Below are positions 13,917-26,885 of a stretch of DNA of 64,000 bases, one piece after another (the stretch's first letter is position 1; each line of letters begins with the position of its first letter). The stretch spans positions 992,001-1,056,000 of the forward strand of contig JAIXMF010000002.1 of NCBI GenBank assembly GCA_025201365.1, given 5' to 3'. The position numbers and the translations under genes were made by a program. The stretch comes from Syncephalis plumigaleata. Taxonomy: Eukaryota; Zoopagomycota; Zoopagomycetes; Zoopagales; Piptocephalidaceae. Under the pieces are notes generated by a model. It saw only the letters and a list, made by a program, of their open reading frames with translations. It was not told the DNA's origin and ran no database searches.

Positions 13917-16075
13917 ATAACGAGATGGATATAAAAGTGAGGCACACGTATTCAAATGGAGAACGGTTACTACTACTACTTCTAGGAATACTATGGATAA
14001 CTACTAGTACGTTATTAACGACAAATGATATTGACGATGACGATGATGGTGGTGATGGTGGTGATGATGATGTAGTGAGCGGGGAGGAGCAAAAGGACCG
14101 TGATTTTATTTCATAATAATGTGAGCAGCAGTAGCAACGCTATACACCGTAAACCATCATTATTTAGCTATAACCGAAATAACCCTAAGCATAACCAGTT
14201 CCTTAACTTACCATATGGGTTACTTGTCATGATGAATGAGGCCAACATATTCATGCTTCGATGACACACATTAGAATGTTGCTTGCTCTGTGGTTAATTT
14301 ACATACAAGCTCATCATACACACACCTTCACGTTGATGCGTCGTAGTATCATTGGTAGACAACATGATACCAAGGGTTGTGTACGTGTATGTACGTGTAT
14401 GTTCTTTACAGACAGACAGAAAGAGGGAGACAGAGAGAGGGAGACAGACTAGTTGATTTAGAATAACTCGTTTTACTTTTCAGATCCATGTGGCAGTAGC
14501 AACACATTCACATCAATGACGCCTTGTCCGTTCATATCACGCGTACATACACACATATACACATATACACAATGCTAAATGGTTATCCTTGACACCTGTC
14601 ATCATCCACACTTTCAATGAGTTGCTCGCTTCTCTTTATCTCGAGGAGTGATTGTTACTATTATCCGTCATTATTATGATCATTTCTCGTGTTGTCTATC
14701 TTTTGCAATATAATAAAGAATAGTGATATTTGTCATACACATCTATATACACACGCGTGCGTGTATGTCCACATGCCAACATCATTGAACCTCGGATGTT
14801 CTCCTACTTGGCCTTTGCTTGCATATCAGGCAAGGTGGACACAGGTTTCTATTTTGTTGTTGTTCAACTACTGCCACTGCTACTGCCACTGCTATAACTC
14901 CGCTTTCATCTCGTGAAAAATGTACCATGACGATGACGTTGACAAAACACGCAGACTTCAACATGATACTACTGCTGTCCAATAGCAATCATTGCATGTG
15001 TTCGGTAGATCATCTTTTCTTTTAGTTTACAATAGGTACATGTGAATATATGGAGGTGTGTGTGCGTGTGCGCGTGTGTGTGTGCTGATGTATACACTGT
15101 AATGCGTCTAGTCGATGACAACATTCCACATGGTGTTTGTACTGCCGTGCCTGCACGAATGAGCGGTGGATGTTGCCCTGTGAATGGTTTCGTGTCATCA
15201 TCCCGCATCGACCTTCAAGTAACTAAACATGCCCGCGTTGAAATGGCACTGGTCAGATAGTGCAAGCGACTCATGCTCGTCCCTGTTTGAGAGTTTATTC
15301 TTGCCCAAATGGGAAATCCTACGTAGTAGAATGCCGAAGAGGATGCGTTGTTTATTTTGTTCAATAAAGAGAGAGAGGGAGATAGAGAGTAAGTTACATG
15401 TGTCGTATATACGAGAGAGCAAGTTATTTGTTACGCAGTTAATGGACGGAAATGTGTGCACGATTGTTCTCATTTTCATTCCTTCATTCCTTCCTTCTCC
15501 TTGGCCTAGTTACTGCTAGAGGCATGACGGGACAGATGCATTTCTAATGGGTTGGTTTCAGTTTCATGGTAAACAGGAAAGAGATATCGTTCATTTACAA
15601 GTATCATGGCCTTGTCACCCGAGCCTACCGTTCTAACAATGGCGTTGAAAATGAAATTATTCTCATTAAACAGATGCTTGGCAATTCATGTGCAGGTTAT
15701 CAGGTGATCTCATGTGATATACGCATATACATCAATATCATTTAGAGCATGATGATAGAATAAGCAGTTGAATTGTTTTTCATTAGATTACATTATACAT
15801 GCAATATGGAGAGAGCACCATAGAACACTGTTACCATCACAATAATAAAGCTTGTCAATTGATGATGCAGCATTGAATGTTACTAGACTAGGCAATTCAC
15901 TTATTCTTTGAATAATACTCCACCATAACGATTTATTAATGACTGATATGTGCATTGCGAATTGTGAACATCATAAACTAGCGATGAATGTGCATCTATA
16001 CATTCCTATAGGAACTACATATGCACGACAACACCCTAGCAGCAGTAGTAGCAGTAGTAGTTATTTCTTTCCAAG
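10892..16075. other. 5.2-kb gene-poor region upstream of the bZIP gene
   Basis: No open frame here has recognisable domain content; those present are short and low in complexity. Microsatellites are dense: (CAT)8 at 11668-11692, (GATA)n at about 12203-12225, (GA)n near 13063-13083, (GT)14 at 13886-13913 and (GTGC/GTGT)n near 15056-15084. Donor-like sites in minus orientation (for example near 12843) could belong to a long spliced bZIP leader, but no exon can be proved. A tiny Lys-rich frame at 12936-13046 is probably chance. Confidence 0.5.
13886..13913. repeat. (GT)14 microsatellite
   Basis: An uninterrupted alternating GT run of about 28 nt in the gene-poor region. It is the longest pure dinucleotide GT tract in the window. 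Confidence 0.95.
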
Positions 16076-16758
16076 TTATTTGCTCTCATTGCTGTCACCC
16101 TCTTCTTCTTCGTCATCCTCTTCTTCTTCGAAATCCGCACCACCGCCCATCATGGCATTAAAGTCCATGTCGCCACCTGCTCCTTGGAATTGCGAAAAGT
16201 CCATGCCTTCCATGCCGGGGAATCCTTGCATACCACCCTCGCCGGCTGCTTGTTCGTGTTGTTCATCTTCATCGACCCATCGGCTGAAATCAGTACGTAG
16301 ATACGGTAGCTTGATCTTTTCCTTTTGCAGACGTGGCCAGTAAGGCTGATCGTCGACCTTTTTCTTGATGATCATATGCAAATTCATACCAGTCTTGGCT
16401 TGTTTCGATTCCTATATAAACAATAAACAACAAACAATAAGCATATGTAATTGATCATTGATCACTCGAGCACTTACCTCTGGTACTACTTCATCATAGA
16501 GTTCAATGTCGAATGCATATTCAGTGCCATCGGATTCACCGCTAAAGGTAAGACGGTTGGACTCTAGGGTAACTTTCTCATTTTTGATATCACGCAAATT
16601 AATCGTAACCAATAGAGTTTCTGTGCGTTGTGCCCAAAGCACTTCTGGATGGCGGATACTGTATACCAAGATATATAGATATTCGATGTTAGTTATGACG
16701 CGTATATAATAAAAAGCTATTCCCTCTATATTCATTCGTATACTTACGTAGTAGTCAT
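16076..16758 (-). CDS. SBA1: Hsp90 co-chaperone p23 (Sba1/Wos2 family)
   Basis: Three exons, 16758-16748 (only 11 nt), 16658-16478 and 16411-16076, encode about 176 residues. The CS-domain fold is recognisable from IRHPEVLWAQRTETLLVTI and VTLESNRLTFSGESDGTEYA. The p23 signature lies in DDQPYWPRLQKEKIKLPYL (the WPRL motif), followed by a WVDEDE segment. A flexible Gly/Met-rich tail (PGMEGMDFSQF and a GGDMDF repeat) ends in a strongly acidic run. p23 stabilises the closed ATP state of Hsp90 and slows its ATPase. The tiny first exon is supported by the start MTTTIRHP, matching the family N-terminus. Intact. Confidence 0.93.
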
Positions 16759-17206
16759 GGTAATCACACAATATAAACGATACACTCAAGGTGGAGAGGT
16801 AAGAGAGAGAGAGAAAGGTGAACTACGTTAGAATCTCGTCAAAATAGCAAGAACGAGAATAGCCCACAAAACTAGACAAAGACAAAGACAAAAGAAAGAA
16901 AGAAAGAAAAAGTGAAAAGAAGTAAGGAGGAAACGAAAGACACGACAATATCAGTCAATAATAATATAGATGTGATGACGCTACACTATGAGGGTTGATG
17001 ATGATGATGATGATGCATTGGTAAAATGAGCATCCTCACTCTCTTTATTGATGCCTGTGTTCCAAAGTGTTCTAATTGATTCCACTCATTTGTGCCGTGT
17101 TTTTTGTGGATACATTTTAGTTTTACCTTTATCGCTACACTCGTTAAGCCAAAATTAACCTGCTCTAAGGCTTATAGTCGTCTACACTTATCAGTATACA
17201 TACACT
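16759..17206. other. Divergent promoter region between p23 and PCC1
   Basis: These two genes diverge. The stretch holds a purine-rich leader next to p23 (16795-16935), a GATGAT repeat near 16997-17013 and AT-rich sequence. No open frame is supported. Confidence 0.4.
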
Positions 17207-17617
17207 ATGGACCATATTATGTAAGGAATACTTGGTTATCACTATCTATTTATTACATACTGTTTATTGATCAGTAGTAAACGTTTAGTAATCTAAGTAT
17301 TCCATTTCCTTCGTCACGCTTGGCTACTATTGCCCAACGAGCAATTGAACCTAATCGTGAACCACGCAAGGATATCATAACACGTGAGCTGAGTGTCAAC
17401 GAGGCAGCTGCAACATTGGAGGCGTAAGTAATTTAGCTATTGTCTATGATGTATATCTATATATCTAATGAATTATGAACATGTTATCATTTCTACTAAT
17501 GATAGGCGATTTATTTCGCGTGAATTGAAAACACTTCGCGTATCAGTTAACAGTTTCTTCGAATCATTAACCCTAGTTTCCGAGACTATGGAGGCATTCG
17601 ATGATCAAGACGAATGA
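17207..17617 (+). CDS. PCC1: KEOPS/EKC complex subunit Pcc1 (LAGE3 homolog)
   Basis: Three exons, 17207-17220 (14 nt), 17298-17423 and 17506-17617, sum to 252 nt and encode 83 residues, the usual size of Pcc1. Diagnostic segments are IPFPSSRLATIAQRAIEPNR (family pattern of PFP then the helix), the strand TRELSVN, and the C-terminal helix LRVSVNSFFESLTLVSETME. This Pcc1 dimerisation helix matches LAGE3 and yeast Pcc1. Pcc1 is the dimer core of KEOPS, which makes N6-threonylcarbamoyladenosine in tRNA and influences transcription and telomeres. The 14-nt first exon is inferred from reading phase, good GT/AG sites and the family's IPFP start. The second and third exons are secure. Confidence 0.85.
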
Positions 17618-17741
17618 AGTGTTTATTTATAGTATATATAGTATATGTATATGTATGAATGTATGAATGTCGTTTTGTAGTAATATAGTGGAGTAGATCG
17701 TAATAGGAGCGAGCATGAATGTAGCTGCTCGATATCATCCG

Positions 17742-18598
17742 TCATGAATGTGTGGCGTCATCATTACAACAGCCGACTTCAGCTAATGCCTCGCTACAAT
17801 TGTTGAACACCTCACGAGCCAGTCGATGAAACCCGTTACTAACATTGCTGGTATTTAATAGTTCACGTAATAATCGACGTACTTGACTCAACTTGTGCGG
17901 ATACTCGCGATAATCGGTATAACAGATAATAGCGTTTAGTGCATTCAAACAAAGAACAAGAATCTAGTGGATATTGTTATGATCTGTAATTGATAGAAAA
18001 AGATACTTGTATAGGAATACAACTTACGTCATTACGGTTGTCTTCGAGATCAGCGATATTCTGCAAGAGAATGTCTAGAATTACATTGCGATCATTTCTA
18101 TAAAAATAGTTGGATAATGGTGGTGACTTTAGAATACTAAATAATAACTCGATACACATATACTTGTTGGCGGCATTCTCTATAATCATATAGCATAGCA
18201 TGAATTAATTATTTAGTAGTGACAGTAACAGGTTATATCTTACCTTCTCGATTCAATAGAAATACAAAACATTCCCCGAATGTTCTATTTGATTCAGGTC
18301 GTTGTGCCAATTCGCAAAGTATAATATTATCGGATAGTGTACCCAATCGAGTAGGATCATGTTTAATAAGCACTCGATGTATGGCCACCTATTATTATCA
18401 TGTTGTTATATTAGCTTGTAGTACCTGATCAATTAGGAATACTTACAAACAAGTAAATGGCAGTATTGGTAGTTTCATCATTTTGATCGTAACAAGTGGC
18501 ATCAATAATATTCAACAATCCACTAATGACTAGACCATCTATACCAGTGATTATTCGTGTATTAGTAGCATGCATCAATACTATACTGTACTCTCATG

Positions 18599-18636
<38 letters not shown>

Positions 18637-19614
18637 ATCAATTACCTATTTGTTCTTCAGGTAACAAGTCTAACCGACAGAATTCAAGGCAAAGATTCAT
18701 GATAACGATAAGTAATCGAGATAGAGCTGCTACTAGTGTAAATAAGTTAGTTCATCATTGACTATTACTTCTTGTATGCAATGATTACCTTGCCAGCCAC
18801 ATTGTAGTAGAGCTAAAGAGGACGAGATTACATTCGCTTGATGCTCGCTCATCTTAACATCGAGTGAACCAGGTTGAGCAAGTCGATCCACGGTGATTGT
18901 TGCAGGTTTTGAACGAATAATTGCCACTAGTAATTCGCATACGAGTAAACTGCGTCGTTCTGGCACCTTTCCCTTTTTGTTTGTTTGTTTGTTTGTTCAT
19001 TACAATGAAAGAAGGTAAGCAAGAAAGAATATAAAGAGACCAGTCGGCAAATGCCATTCAAGTCATTTGACTATTTTATTTACCGTATTTATGCCATACA
19101 ACTGAGTAGCCGCCTCCAGTAATAATTGACACGTACCCAATCGAATGGATGATTCGTGAAACAGCGGCGACAATGTTAATATTTGATAGGCGACATCATT
19201 TCGTGTTTCTTCATTATCGAACCAATCATCTAGATAGCGTCATCCATTAGCCGTTATAAGATATTCTATATATACTCATTGTGACTACCTTCATATTGTT
19301 CAGCGAAATCCAAAAGTTTACGTAATGTAATAATAGATGTATGGTTAGTGATATCGCTATCATCATCATCATCGTCTTCATCATCGATAAAAGTACGCGC
19401 CGCTTTTCCTTTATCCACTCGAGTAGCTCGTTCCTTTAACTCTATTCATTTATTTATTACGTATTAACCAGTTAGCTATCATACAAATATATAAACCTAT
19501 ACTTTATTATTAGTATTATACCGAGTAAACAATATACCTACCCGAAAGGAATTCCTGCAAATTCAGCGGTGTATTTGAAACCTTTTCATCGTTACTGCAA
19601 GACTCTGTAGTCAT
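17742..19614 (-). CDS. LDB17: SPIN90/Dip1/Ldb17 leucine-rich-domain protein (Arp2/3 activator)
   Basis: A multi-exon gene with start MTTESCSNDEKVSN at 19614 and stop at 17742. It has an acidic stretch (DDEDDDDDDSD) and helical repeats. The C-terminal half matches the SPIN90/Ldb17 leucine-rich domain: RTFGECFVFLLNREE, then YFYRNDRNVILDILLQNIAD and HKLSQVRRLLRELL. Members bind Arp2/3 and nucleate linear seed filaments at endocytic actin patches. Length after splicing is roughly 430 residues. Introns are short and carry microsatellites (a TA/TG run at 18598-18637, a TTTG run at 18974-18997). I saw no clear break. The assignment is from recalled domain sequence and would be settled by a profile search. 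Confidence 0.75.
18598..18637. repeat. (TA)n(TG)n compound microsatellite in an LDB17 intron
   Basis: A TA run of about 22 nt changes directly into a TG run of about 16 nt. It lies between exons of the Ldb17-like gene. Confidence 0.9.
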
Positions 19615-20170
19615 GACAAACAATAATAATAATAACAGTGAAAGAATATTAAGAGTGAGTAGAATAGGTAGATAGTTAATTAGAGTAATGGTTCAAGATG
19701 AAATGCTGCTGATACGAAGGAAATAACGCTATATGAGAAATGGAAAGGGAATACTATCTAGCAAGACTGAATGAAAGCCAAGGCAACATTTTAATGATTA
19801 CCCGCTGAAATAGAAGCTGTAAAAATCATTAACCTGCATGACCATTTTGTATCAAATGATGAGTGAATTTCACCTGCTGTGATTAAACGGTATACCCGAT
19901 TGCCATCATTATAATTAACTGTTTTCTCTCCTTTTTGCGCTTTTTCTTTTAACGGCAAGTGTCTATCAATGTTTATTCGTTGAAGAGGGCCATTCTACTA
20001 CACATTCCTGATAAAGAGTAGTATATTGCAGACGTATATACGTACGTGCCTGTGTGTGTACGTGTGTGTATGTTTCGCTTCTTCTCTCTATCCTGTTATC
20101 CTTGTACACTCGGTAGTATTCACTCTAGTATTGACGCGTGTTATTAGCGTGCTATTACTAAGATCACGCT
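19615..20170. other. Divergent intergenic region
   Basis: It lies between the LDB17-like gene (minus) and a small ORF (plus). AT-rich, no supported frame; a GT/ACGT-rich run occurs near 20036-20070. Confidence 0.4.
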
Positions 20171-20572
20171 ATGCGTTCATTTACCGCTGCTCAACGCCAT
20201 CAAATCACTGGCTCACTCTTCTGGCTACTAGGTGCAGGTGCAGTGGCTACCGTGGCTGCTCCCGCTCTTCTACCGTGTCCAGCTATCGAGCGAACTCGTA
20301 ATGATGATGAGTCGTCGCGAACTCGATCGCTAAACACATCGAGTGAACATGCTGCACATGTGTCAACCGATGCGACATCATCCGAATCCACCCTATCCTC
20401 AAAGCACATTTATGGTCGAGTCAATGTTCAAGTATTACCCCTAGAAGAGAATCAAACTGCTGCTTGGTCGTCTTCCTTGGCCGCTCATCCTCAGACCAAT
20501 TCATCATCAGTAACAACAGCATCAACAACAACAACAACAGCAGCAACAACATCGTTCACTGCTTCAACTTGA
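20171..20572 (+). CDS. Small single-pass membrane protein, unknown
   Basis: A 133-residue ORF. Residues 1-40 (MRSFTAAQRHQITGSLFWLL, then a GAGAVATVAAPALLPCP segment) form one clear hydrophobic helix preceded by basic residues, suggesting a single membrane span. The middle is acidic and Ser-rich. The last 25 residues are a Thr/Ala low-complexity tail encoded by an ACA/GCA repeat. The helix-plus-PCPA start resembles small fungal mitochondrial or organelle membrane proteins, but I cannot name a family. The tail may be an extension into a microsatellite. It could also be the first exon of a longer gene. Confidence 0.5.
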   Translation: MRSFTAAQRHQITGSLFWLLGAGAVATVAAPALLPCPAIERTRNDDESSRTRSLNTSSEHAAHVSTDATSSESTLSSKHIYGRVNVQVLPLEENQTAAWSSSLAAHPQTNSSSVTTASTTTTTAATTSFTAST

Positions 20573-21020
20573 TCAATTTATTATTGAACAAGTATCCTAA
20601 TAGATTTGTATCTTTTCTCAATTTGAATTTCATAACCCACTCACTAACTAATTCATTAAAAATTGCGTATTATCTTTTGCTTTCCTATTTATCTTTCATC
20701 TTTCATCATATGTTGGTATATGTTTTGCAATTAACTCTCTCATAATAATAATAGCTAAATAGAAAGAAAAGAGAACGCGAAAATAAACAAGTCATATGTA
20801 TCCGCGTTAATGCATAGGCATAATACAAATGGTATACATATATATATATATGTGTGTACACGCCATGAAGTAGAAAATAAAACATTGTTTGTTTGTTTGT
20901 ATTTGTGTTTACGTTTGTAATAAATCGGCAAATATCGCTTCAACCATCATATTCTTATTATTATCACGGATTGACGACGACAATGGTGACGACGGCGACA
21001 AGTGGTAATATAATAAGCAT
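20573..21020. other. Intergenic between convergent genes
   Basis: AT-rich 3' flanks of the small ORF and of ARF1. Contains a TA/GT microsatellite near 20839-20860 and a TTTG run near 20887-20901. Nothing coding seen. Confidence 0.5.
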
Positions 21021-21655
<635 letters not shown>

Positions 21656-21711
21656 GATGAAAGAAGTAGTGGTATTACGTCTGTCTTTGGTCGCTCACAC
21701 TATGAAAACAC

Positions 21712-21783
21712 TAGATGGTCAGGATCTTGGCAGTGCACATCTTACGCATAACTCATACAGCAGTGTATAGTATTTGTACTTAC
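21712..21783 (-). promoter_or_regulatory. 5' UTR intron of ARF1
   Basis: On the minus strand a GTAAGTAC donor at 21783 and a CATCTAG acceptor at 21712 define a 72-nt intron in the leader, ending 56 nt upstream of the ATG. Inferred from consensus only. Confidence 0.5.
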
Positions 21784-22860
21784 CACTTGAGGATTGATTA
21801 AATGAAAGGTAAATCAGTTAACTGTAACGGTTCTGACAATGAAAAAACAGATGGAACCACAGTGTGTTAAGGTAAACGAACAGGAGTGGGAATAAGCAGT
21901 GAGGTGGACAGGTGTGAGTGAATAGAACGGGTAGATAAAGGAAAAAGAGAAAGTTAGGAAAGGGTGAGGAAAACCCTACTCACTCTACTCTGCTTATGAA
22001 CTAATAGACAAACGGACAGACAGACAGATAAATGGACAGGTGGACAGACACGCACACTCACACAATGACGCATAAACTGGATGTTCTCCTATAAAAATGA
22101 ATCACATTTACTACAGTGGATTGGCACTTACTCCTAACCATCTCACTCTCTTGCACATTATCCCATTTGATTATAGGGAGGTGAGTTGTGTGTATGTGTG
22201 TATGTGTGCTCTCGCTCAGATTCAGTCTCCACGACAGATCGTGTCCAACAACGATTCGTGGAAGAGAACGGACACTGAACCAATCAGCATGTTCCATTAT
22301 ACCCCTTTGAGGTAAGAAATAGAATACGCGTGTCTCTTCATAAAAAGGACACATCATCCTACAACTGCTATAGTAAACGATACTGTCTATGTCCTTGTTA
22401 AGACAAGAACATCGGCAGTTACTAGAAATGTTTATAGTGCTAAGATACTTGAATAACATACAATAAACAAAAAGTGTACTCGTAGAATGGCTTATTATTA
22501 GTATACATTGGTGGATTGTAATGAAATAGTATAGACACATAGGTGCATTGATAACTTCTTACTGCTTGATCGATGATATGGTGAATGCGCTCCACTTGAT
22601 TATCCCCGACCAGTTTAGTAGGTTTCCTTCATTTATCCACCTCTATTACCACGCCTATTATCATTATTATCACTATTACTACTACTACTACTGTTGATTG
22701 CGTGCTTGATTGCCGTCTTGTACAGAATCTACCGCGGATTGCACTGGACTTGCGCGCGCGGCCGTGTTCATCTACCGCTCTATTATCAATACGACGTAAT
22801 ATTTATGTGCCTACCTCGTATTTATAAGATAGTTCAGTATTACTAGCCACATCTGTTATC
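21784..22860. other. Divergent ARF1-PIK1 intergenic region
   Basis: No recognised gene. A minus-strand frame at 22058-22540 has biased, His/Ser/Thr-rich composition and no homology I can recall, so I do not call it. A GC-rich patch (GCGCGCGCGGCCG) near 22755 and a CTACTACTA repeat near 22678 lie in the PIK1 upstream region. Confidence 0.4.
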
Positions 22861-25800
22861 ATGTCGTCCAATCATCAGCTTTTGTTGCGTTTATTCAACT
22901 CGGAATTCTTCAATTCCTGGTTGGCTGTCTCCTATCTATTTCGCTATCCAGATAATATTGGCATTCAACACTATCTATGCAATGAATTGCGTAAATTCCC
23001 TCTCAATGAGATTGAATTCTTTCTGCCGCAATTCTGGTAAGCAGCATTTATCTATGCATATACATGTGTATATTCTAACTTTGTTGTAGTCATTTGTTAA
23101 TTACGCAACCTACGGAATCAGTCGCGTTGGAAACGTTTATTCTCGATCAATGTCAAACGTCAACGCATATTGCTATTCTAGTAAGCGATTCGATCTACGT
23201 TGCATATAAGATGTATGCTAAATCATTGTTATACATAATAATAATTAGACATTCTGGTATTTGCAAGCTTATCGGGCAGATCTGGCCAGTAAACCGTTCA
23301 GTAAATCGTATCGTATTTGTCGACGTGTCTTTCATCGAGTGCGCGATATACTATTCGCCGATGATCAGTCAGAGGAGTTGCATCGACGACGAAATCGAGT
23401 ACGCGAAAACATCGCACCCGCATGCGTCGGTATTAGTTGTGTGATGGCGGCTGTTGCCGCACCACTCATGCTTGCTCCCGCTGGACATATGGCTGTCGTG
23501 CAAGGCCGTAAAGTATGTAGCTATCGTGATCCGGAAAAGGCTCGTGCCATTGCTGCTGCCGCCCACGCTAAGGCAAATAAAAACAACAATCAAAGTGGTA
23601 GCAATACGCATAGTAATAGTGCGGCAGCTAGTGAAAAGGCCAGCAGTAATGACGGTCGGATCGATGATGGTAGATCGCGTTCCGGTACAACGCGTGACTC
23701 GATAGAGTTCGGCGATTCTGATTATGACGAAGAAGAAGACGAAGATGATGATGACGACGACAATGAAGATGGCGGTGGTGATGGTAATGGTAATGAGGAT
23801 GCTAATGGAAGCGACAATGTTAGGAATGATGATAGTTACGATAATGGTAATATTCAACATGATGAATCCATGGATCCTACCATCTCGCCTCGTATCAGTG
23901 TAAGCGATCGAGAATCAATTATATCGCAACGCTTTCTGAAGCGTTTATCGGGCGTGTTTCCCACCAACTCGCCTACTATCGAGGAACTACATCGTGGTAA
24001 GGCATTCTCGCTAAGTAGATTCATGGAGAAAGCGGCCGATTCATTCCGGATCAACCCGAGCACACGGAAGTCACAGCATTACAATCAGAAACGACGTCGA
24101 CGCGACACTACCACTAGTCGTGGCTCAAATACAGCCGATGACACCAGTTCCATACGAGAATTAGGCGATAGCGGGATTGCCGATGTAGAGCCGGAACGAC
24201 GTGAACGACTACTCGCATCGCATTATTTCCACTCAGAAATGCAATTCGTTATGGCATTAGTCGATATCTCGAAACGACTATGCAGCGCTGCTCGTCCTGC
24301 ACGTCAAAGTGCCCTACAAGCCGAACTTACATTGCTAAATCATAATCTGCCGGCCGACGTTTGCATTCCACTATGGTGTTCAGCCACCGCCGACCGTCCC
24401 TATCATCACCAAGTGGTGCGTGTTGCATTACAAGATTGTGTCGTATTGAATTCGGCAGAAAAGGTGTGCTACCTTGTGTCACTATAGTAAGAAATAGTGA
24501 GAGTGATCAACTAATGAAATGTAAACAGGTGCCCTATTTGTTATTAGTCGAAGTATTGGAACAAGAGCATCATGTGGATGAACATGAAACAACTGTACAA
24601 CCAGTGGGTCGTTGGGAGAATACAGATCTAGAGGAGGAGTCCACTTGTCAACGATCACCCTCGCTAGATATTGATGACGAAAATACAGACGAGCTATTCG
24701 GTGGTAGCTATTACAAGTCGCAAAAGATGAAAGAAATTGCCTCGACTAAAGAAGGAGGTCAGGATGCACTGTTATATACACCGGAATTATTACTTCGAAG
24801 GGAGGATGACACGTCAAGCGACGATCAAGAGACGTCAGAACCATTGGCCATACAACTAAAGAAACCGCATTTATCAGCGATAGAATACGATCATACTCGA
24901 GGAGCGGTCAATGGACAGACACGTCCATCGATTCAACGTACAAACTCGGCACCATCACATCCAATTCAGTCATCGGCCACTGCACCCTCTGCGATGATTA
25001 ATTCACTAGGCAAATCATTCGCTGATGCTTCATTATCACGACGTGAATCATTTAATCGACCATTAACTCGAGCGGAAACTGATAATAACGGCGATTATTT
25101 CAGTACAGTTCTTGCACGACGCACATCTAATGCCGGTGCTGCCGATGAGTTCTCAGAGCGTATGCGTACAGCAGCTGTTATGCTAGCCCAATTGGCCGAA
25201 CAAAGTAAACGAGAGGGTGGTGGTCGACGTGCCGGTGCATCAAAGGGTACAACCACAGCGGTGACAGGGAAAGGAAAGCTAGAGGAGATTCGCGAACGAA
25301 TCATTCGTGAGATGATGACATTAGAAGAGGAACGCTTGCAGAAATTAAACACGGAGGGTGTTAGTTCCACAATTAGCGGATCAGGCGGTGAAGGTGGCGG
25401 TGGCGAGTTAATCGAGAATGAACGCGATCTAATGAATGTCGTCAAACAGGACAAGGATGATCCAAGTGGTAAGCATTGATGTGATGTCTGAGTAATCAGC
25501 TATACAATACTTACTATTCTACTGTATAGCGGCTATTCTACGTGAAAGTTGGGAAATGAAACAGGCACGTATTAGAGCATCATCGCCATTCGGTCATCAT
25601 CCAAATTGGCATTTGCTATCAGTTATCGTGAAGACAGGCGATGATCTACGTCAAGAACAGTTTGCATTACAATTGATTAGAGAGATGCAACGTATTTGGC
25701 AACAAGCCAAGGTTGATGTATGGGTTAAATAGTAAGTATACATAAATACATATACACTCATTATAATAGCTACTAATGAATAACTATGTTAATAGTTACC

Positions 25801-26751
25801 GTATTCTCGTAACATCCAATGGATCAGGTCTTATGGAAACAATTAAGAATAGCGTTTCTATTCATTCATTAAAGAAGGAAGGCTATGCACGTCAATTGAA
25901 TCATCGTGGTCTTATATTCACGTTGTATGATCATTTTATTCAGGTAAACTAGTATGCTATTACAATTATCCTATTACTTATTAATACATGTACATCGAAT
26001 AGGAATTTGGTGATCCTACCACTGAAGAATTCCGACGAGCTCAAGATTGTTTTATGCGCAGTTTGGCAGGTTATTCCGTAGTTAATTATATTCTACAATT
26101 AAAAGATCGGTAAGCTATGCTACTTAATCAACTATAACCGAGTAAACAAATGAACTAACATACGAGTCATCAATGAATGATAGTCATAACGGCAATGTAC
26201 TATTAGATAAAGATGGACATATTATTCGTAAGTAGTCAATTAATAGCTGCTTTACTATTTACTTACTCGTTATTTCATAATAGATATCGATTTTGGATTT
26301 ATGTTATCAAATTCACCAGGTTCAGTAGGATTTGAAATGGCACCATTCAAATTACCACAGGAATACGTTGATATTCTAGGTGGCGTGAATGGACAAAAGT
26401 TTGCCGAATTCAAAATACTACTCAAAAAAGCTTTCCTTACCATTAGAAAATCAATTGAAAATCTCGTATTACTTATTGCTATGATGCAGAAAGGTAAGCA
26501 ATATATATATATATATATATATGCCTATCTTCGTTGAATGATATTTTATTAATGCAACTCTACTATTAGACTCGAAATTACCATGCTTAGCGAGTGACGC
26601 TACCATTAGTGCATTGCGTGATCGTTGTCAGCCAACGCTTAACGAGACACAAGCAGAGGAATTTGTCGACAAATTGATCATGAGCAGTTACGGCAATGTA
26701 TTCACTCGTTTATACGATACATATCAGTACTATTCGAATGGTATCTTGTAA
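22861..26751 (+). CDS. PIK1: Phosphatidylinositol 4-kinase, Pik1/PI4K-beta type
   Basis: A multi-exon gene. It starts MSSNHQLLLRLFNSEFFNSW with a short helical domain (LCNELRKFPLNEIEFFLPQF) typical of the Pik1 lipid-kinase-unique region, up to TSTHIAIL.TFWYLQAYRAD. The middle (about 23500-25450) is a long acidic, Ser/Asn-rich linker with interspersed conserved pieces (VPYLLLVEVLEQE). The catalytic domain follows: SPFGHHPNWHLLSVIVKTGD, DLRQEQFALQL, the catalytic loop DRHNGNVLLD split by an intron, and HIDFGFML. The end is SSYGNVFTRLYDTYQYYSNG. The enzyme makes PI4P at the Golgi and in the nucleus, and is recruited with Arf1 and frequenin. Introns include 24464-24528 and 25469-25529. All catalytic motifs are intact. 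Confidence 0.93.
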
Positions 26752-26885
26752 ATGAAGGAGATGAAGAGGAATTTCTTGTATTGGTATTAAATTGCCACAT
26801 TATCCGATATATAAATATTTAGATATAAATATACCAATATATCGGTGAATAGATGAGTGTGTACGAATAGTAGTCTACTTGTTAG

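Noticed and set aside
13043-13947. ORFs rich in Thr/His/Ser (for example from 13043)
   Set aside because: They translate microsatellites (GTA, GT, GA repeats) and have no domain content.
15042-15519. Overlapping ORFs around 15.0-15.5 kb
   Set aside because: Unlike frames on both strands, Cys/Val runs from GT repeats, no splice sites linking them.
22058-22540. Minus-strand ORF of 160 codons between ARF1 and PIK1
   Set aside because: Composition is biased (His/Ser/Thr/Ile-rich) with no domain, no conserved splice pattern and no agreement with the flanking divergent promoters.
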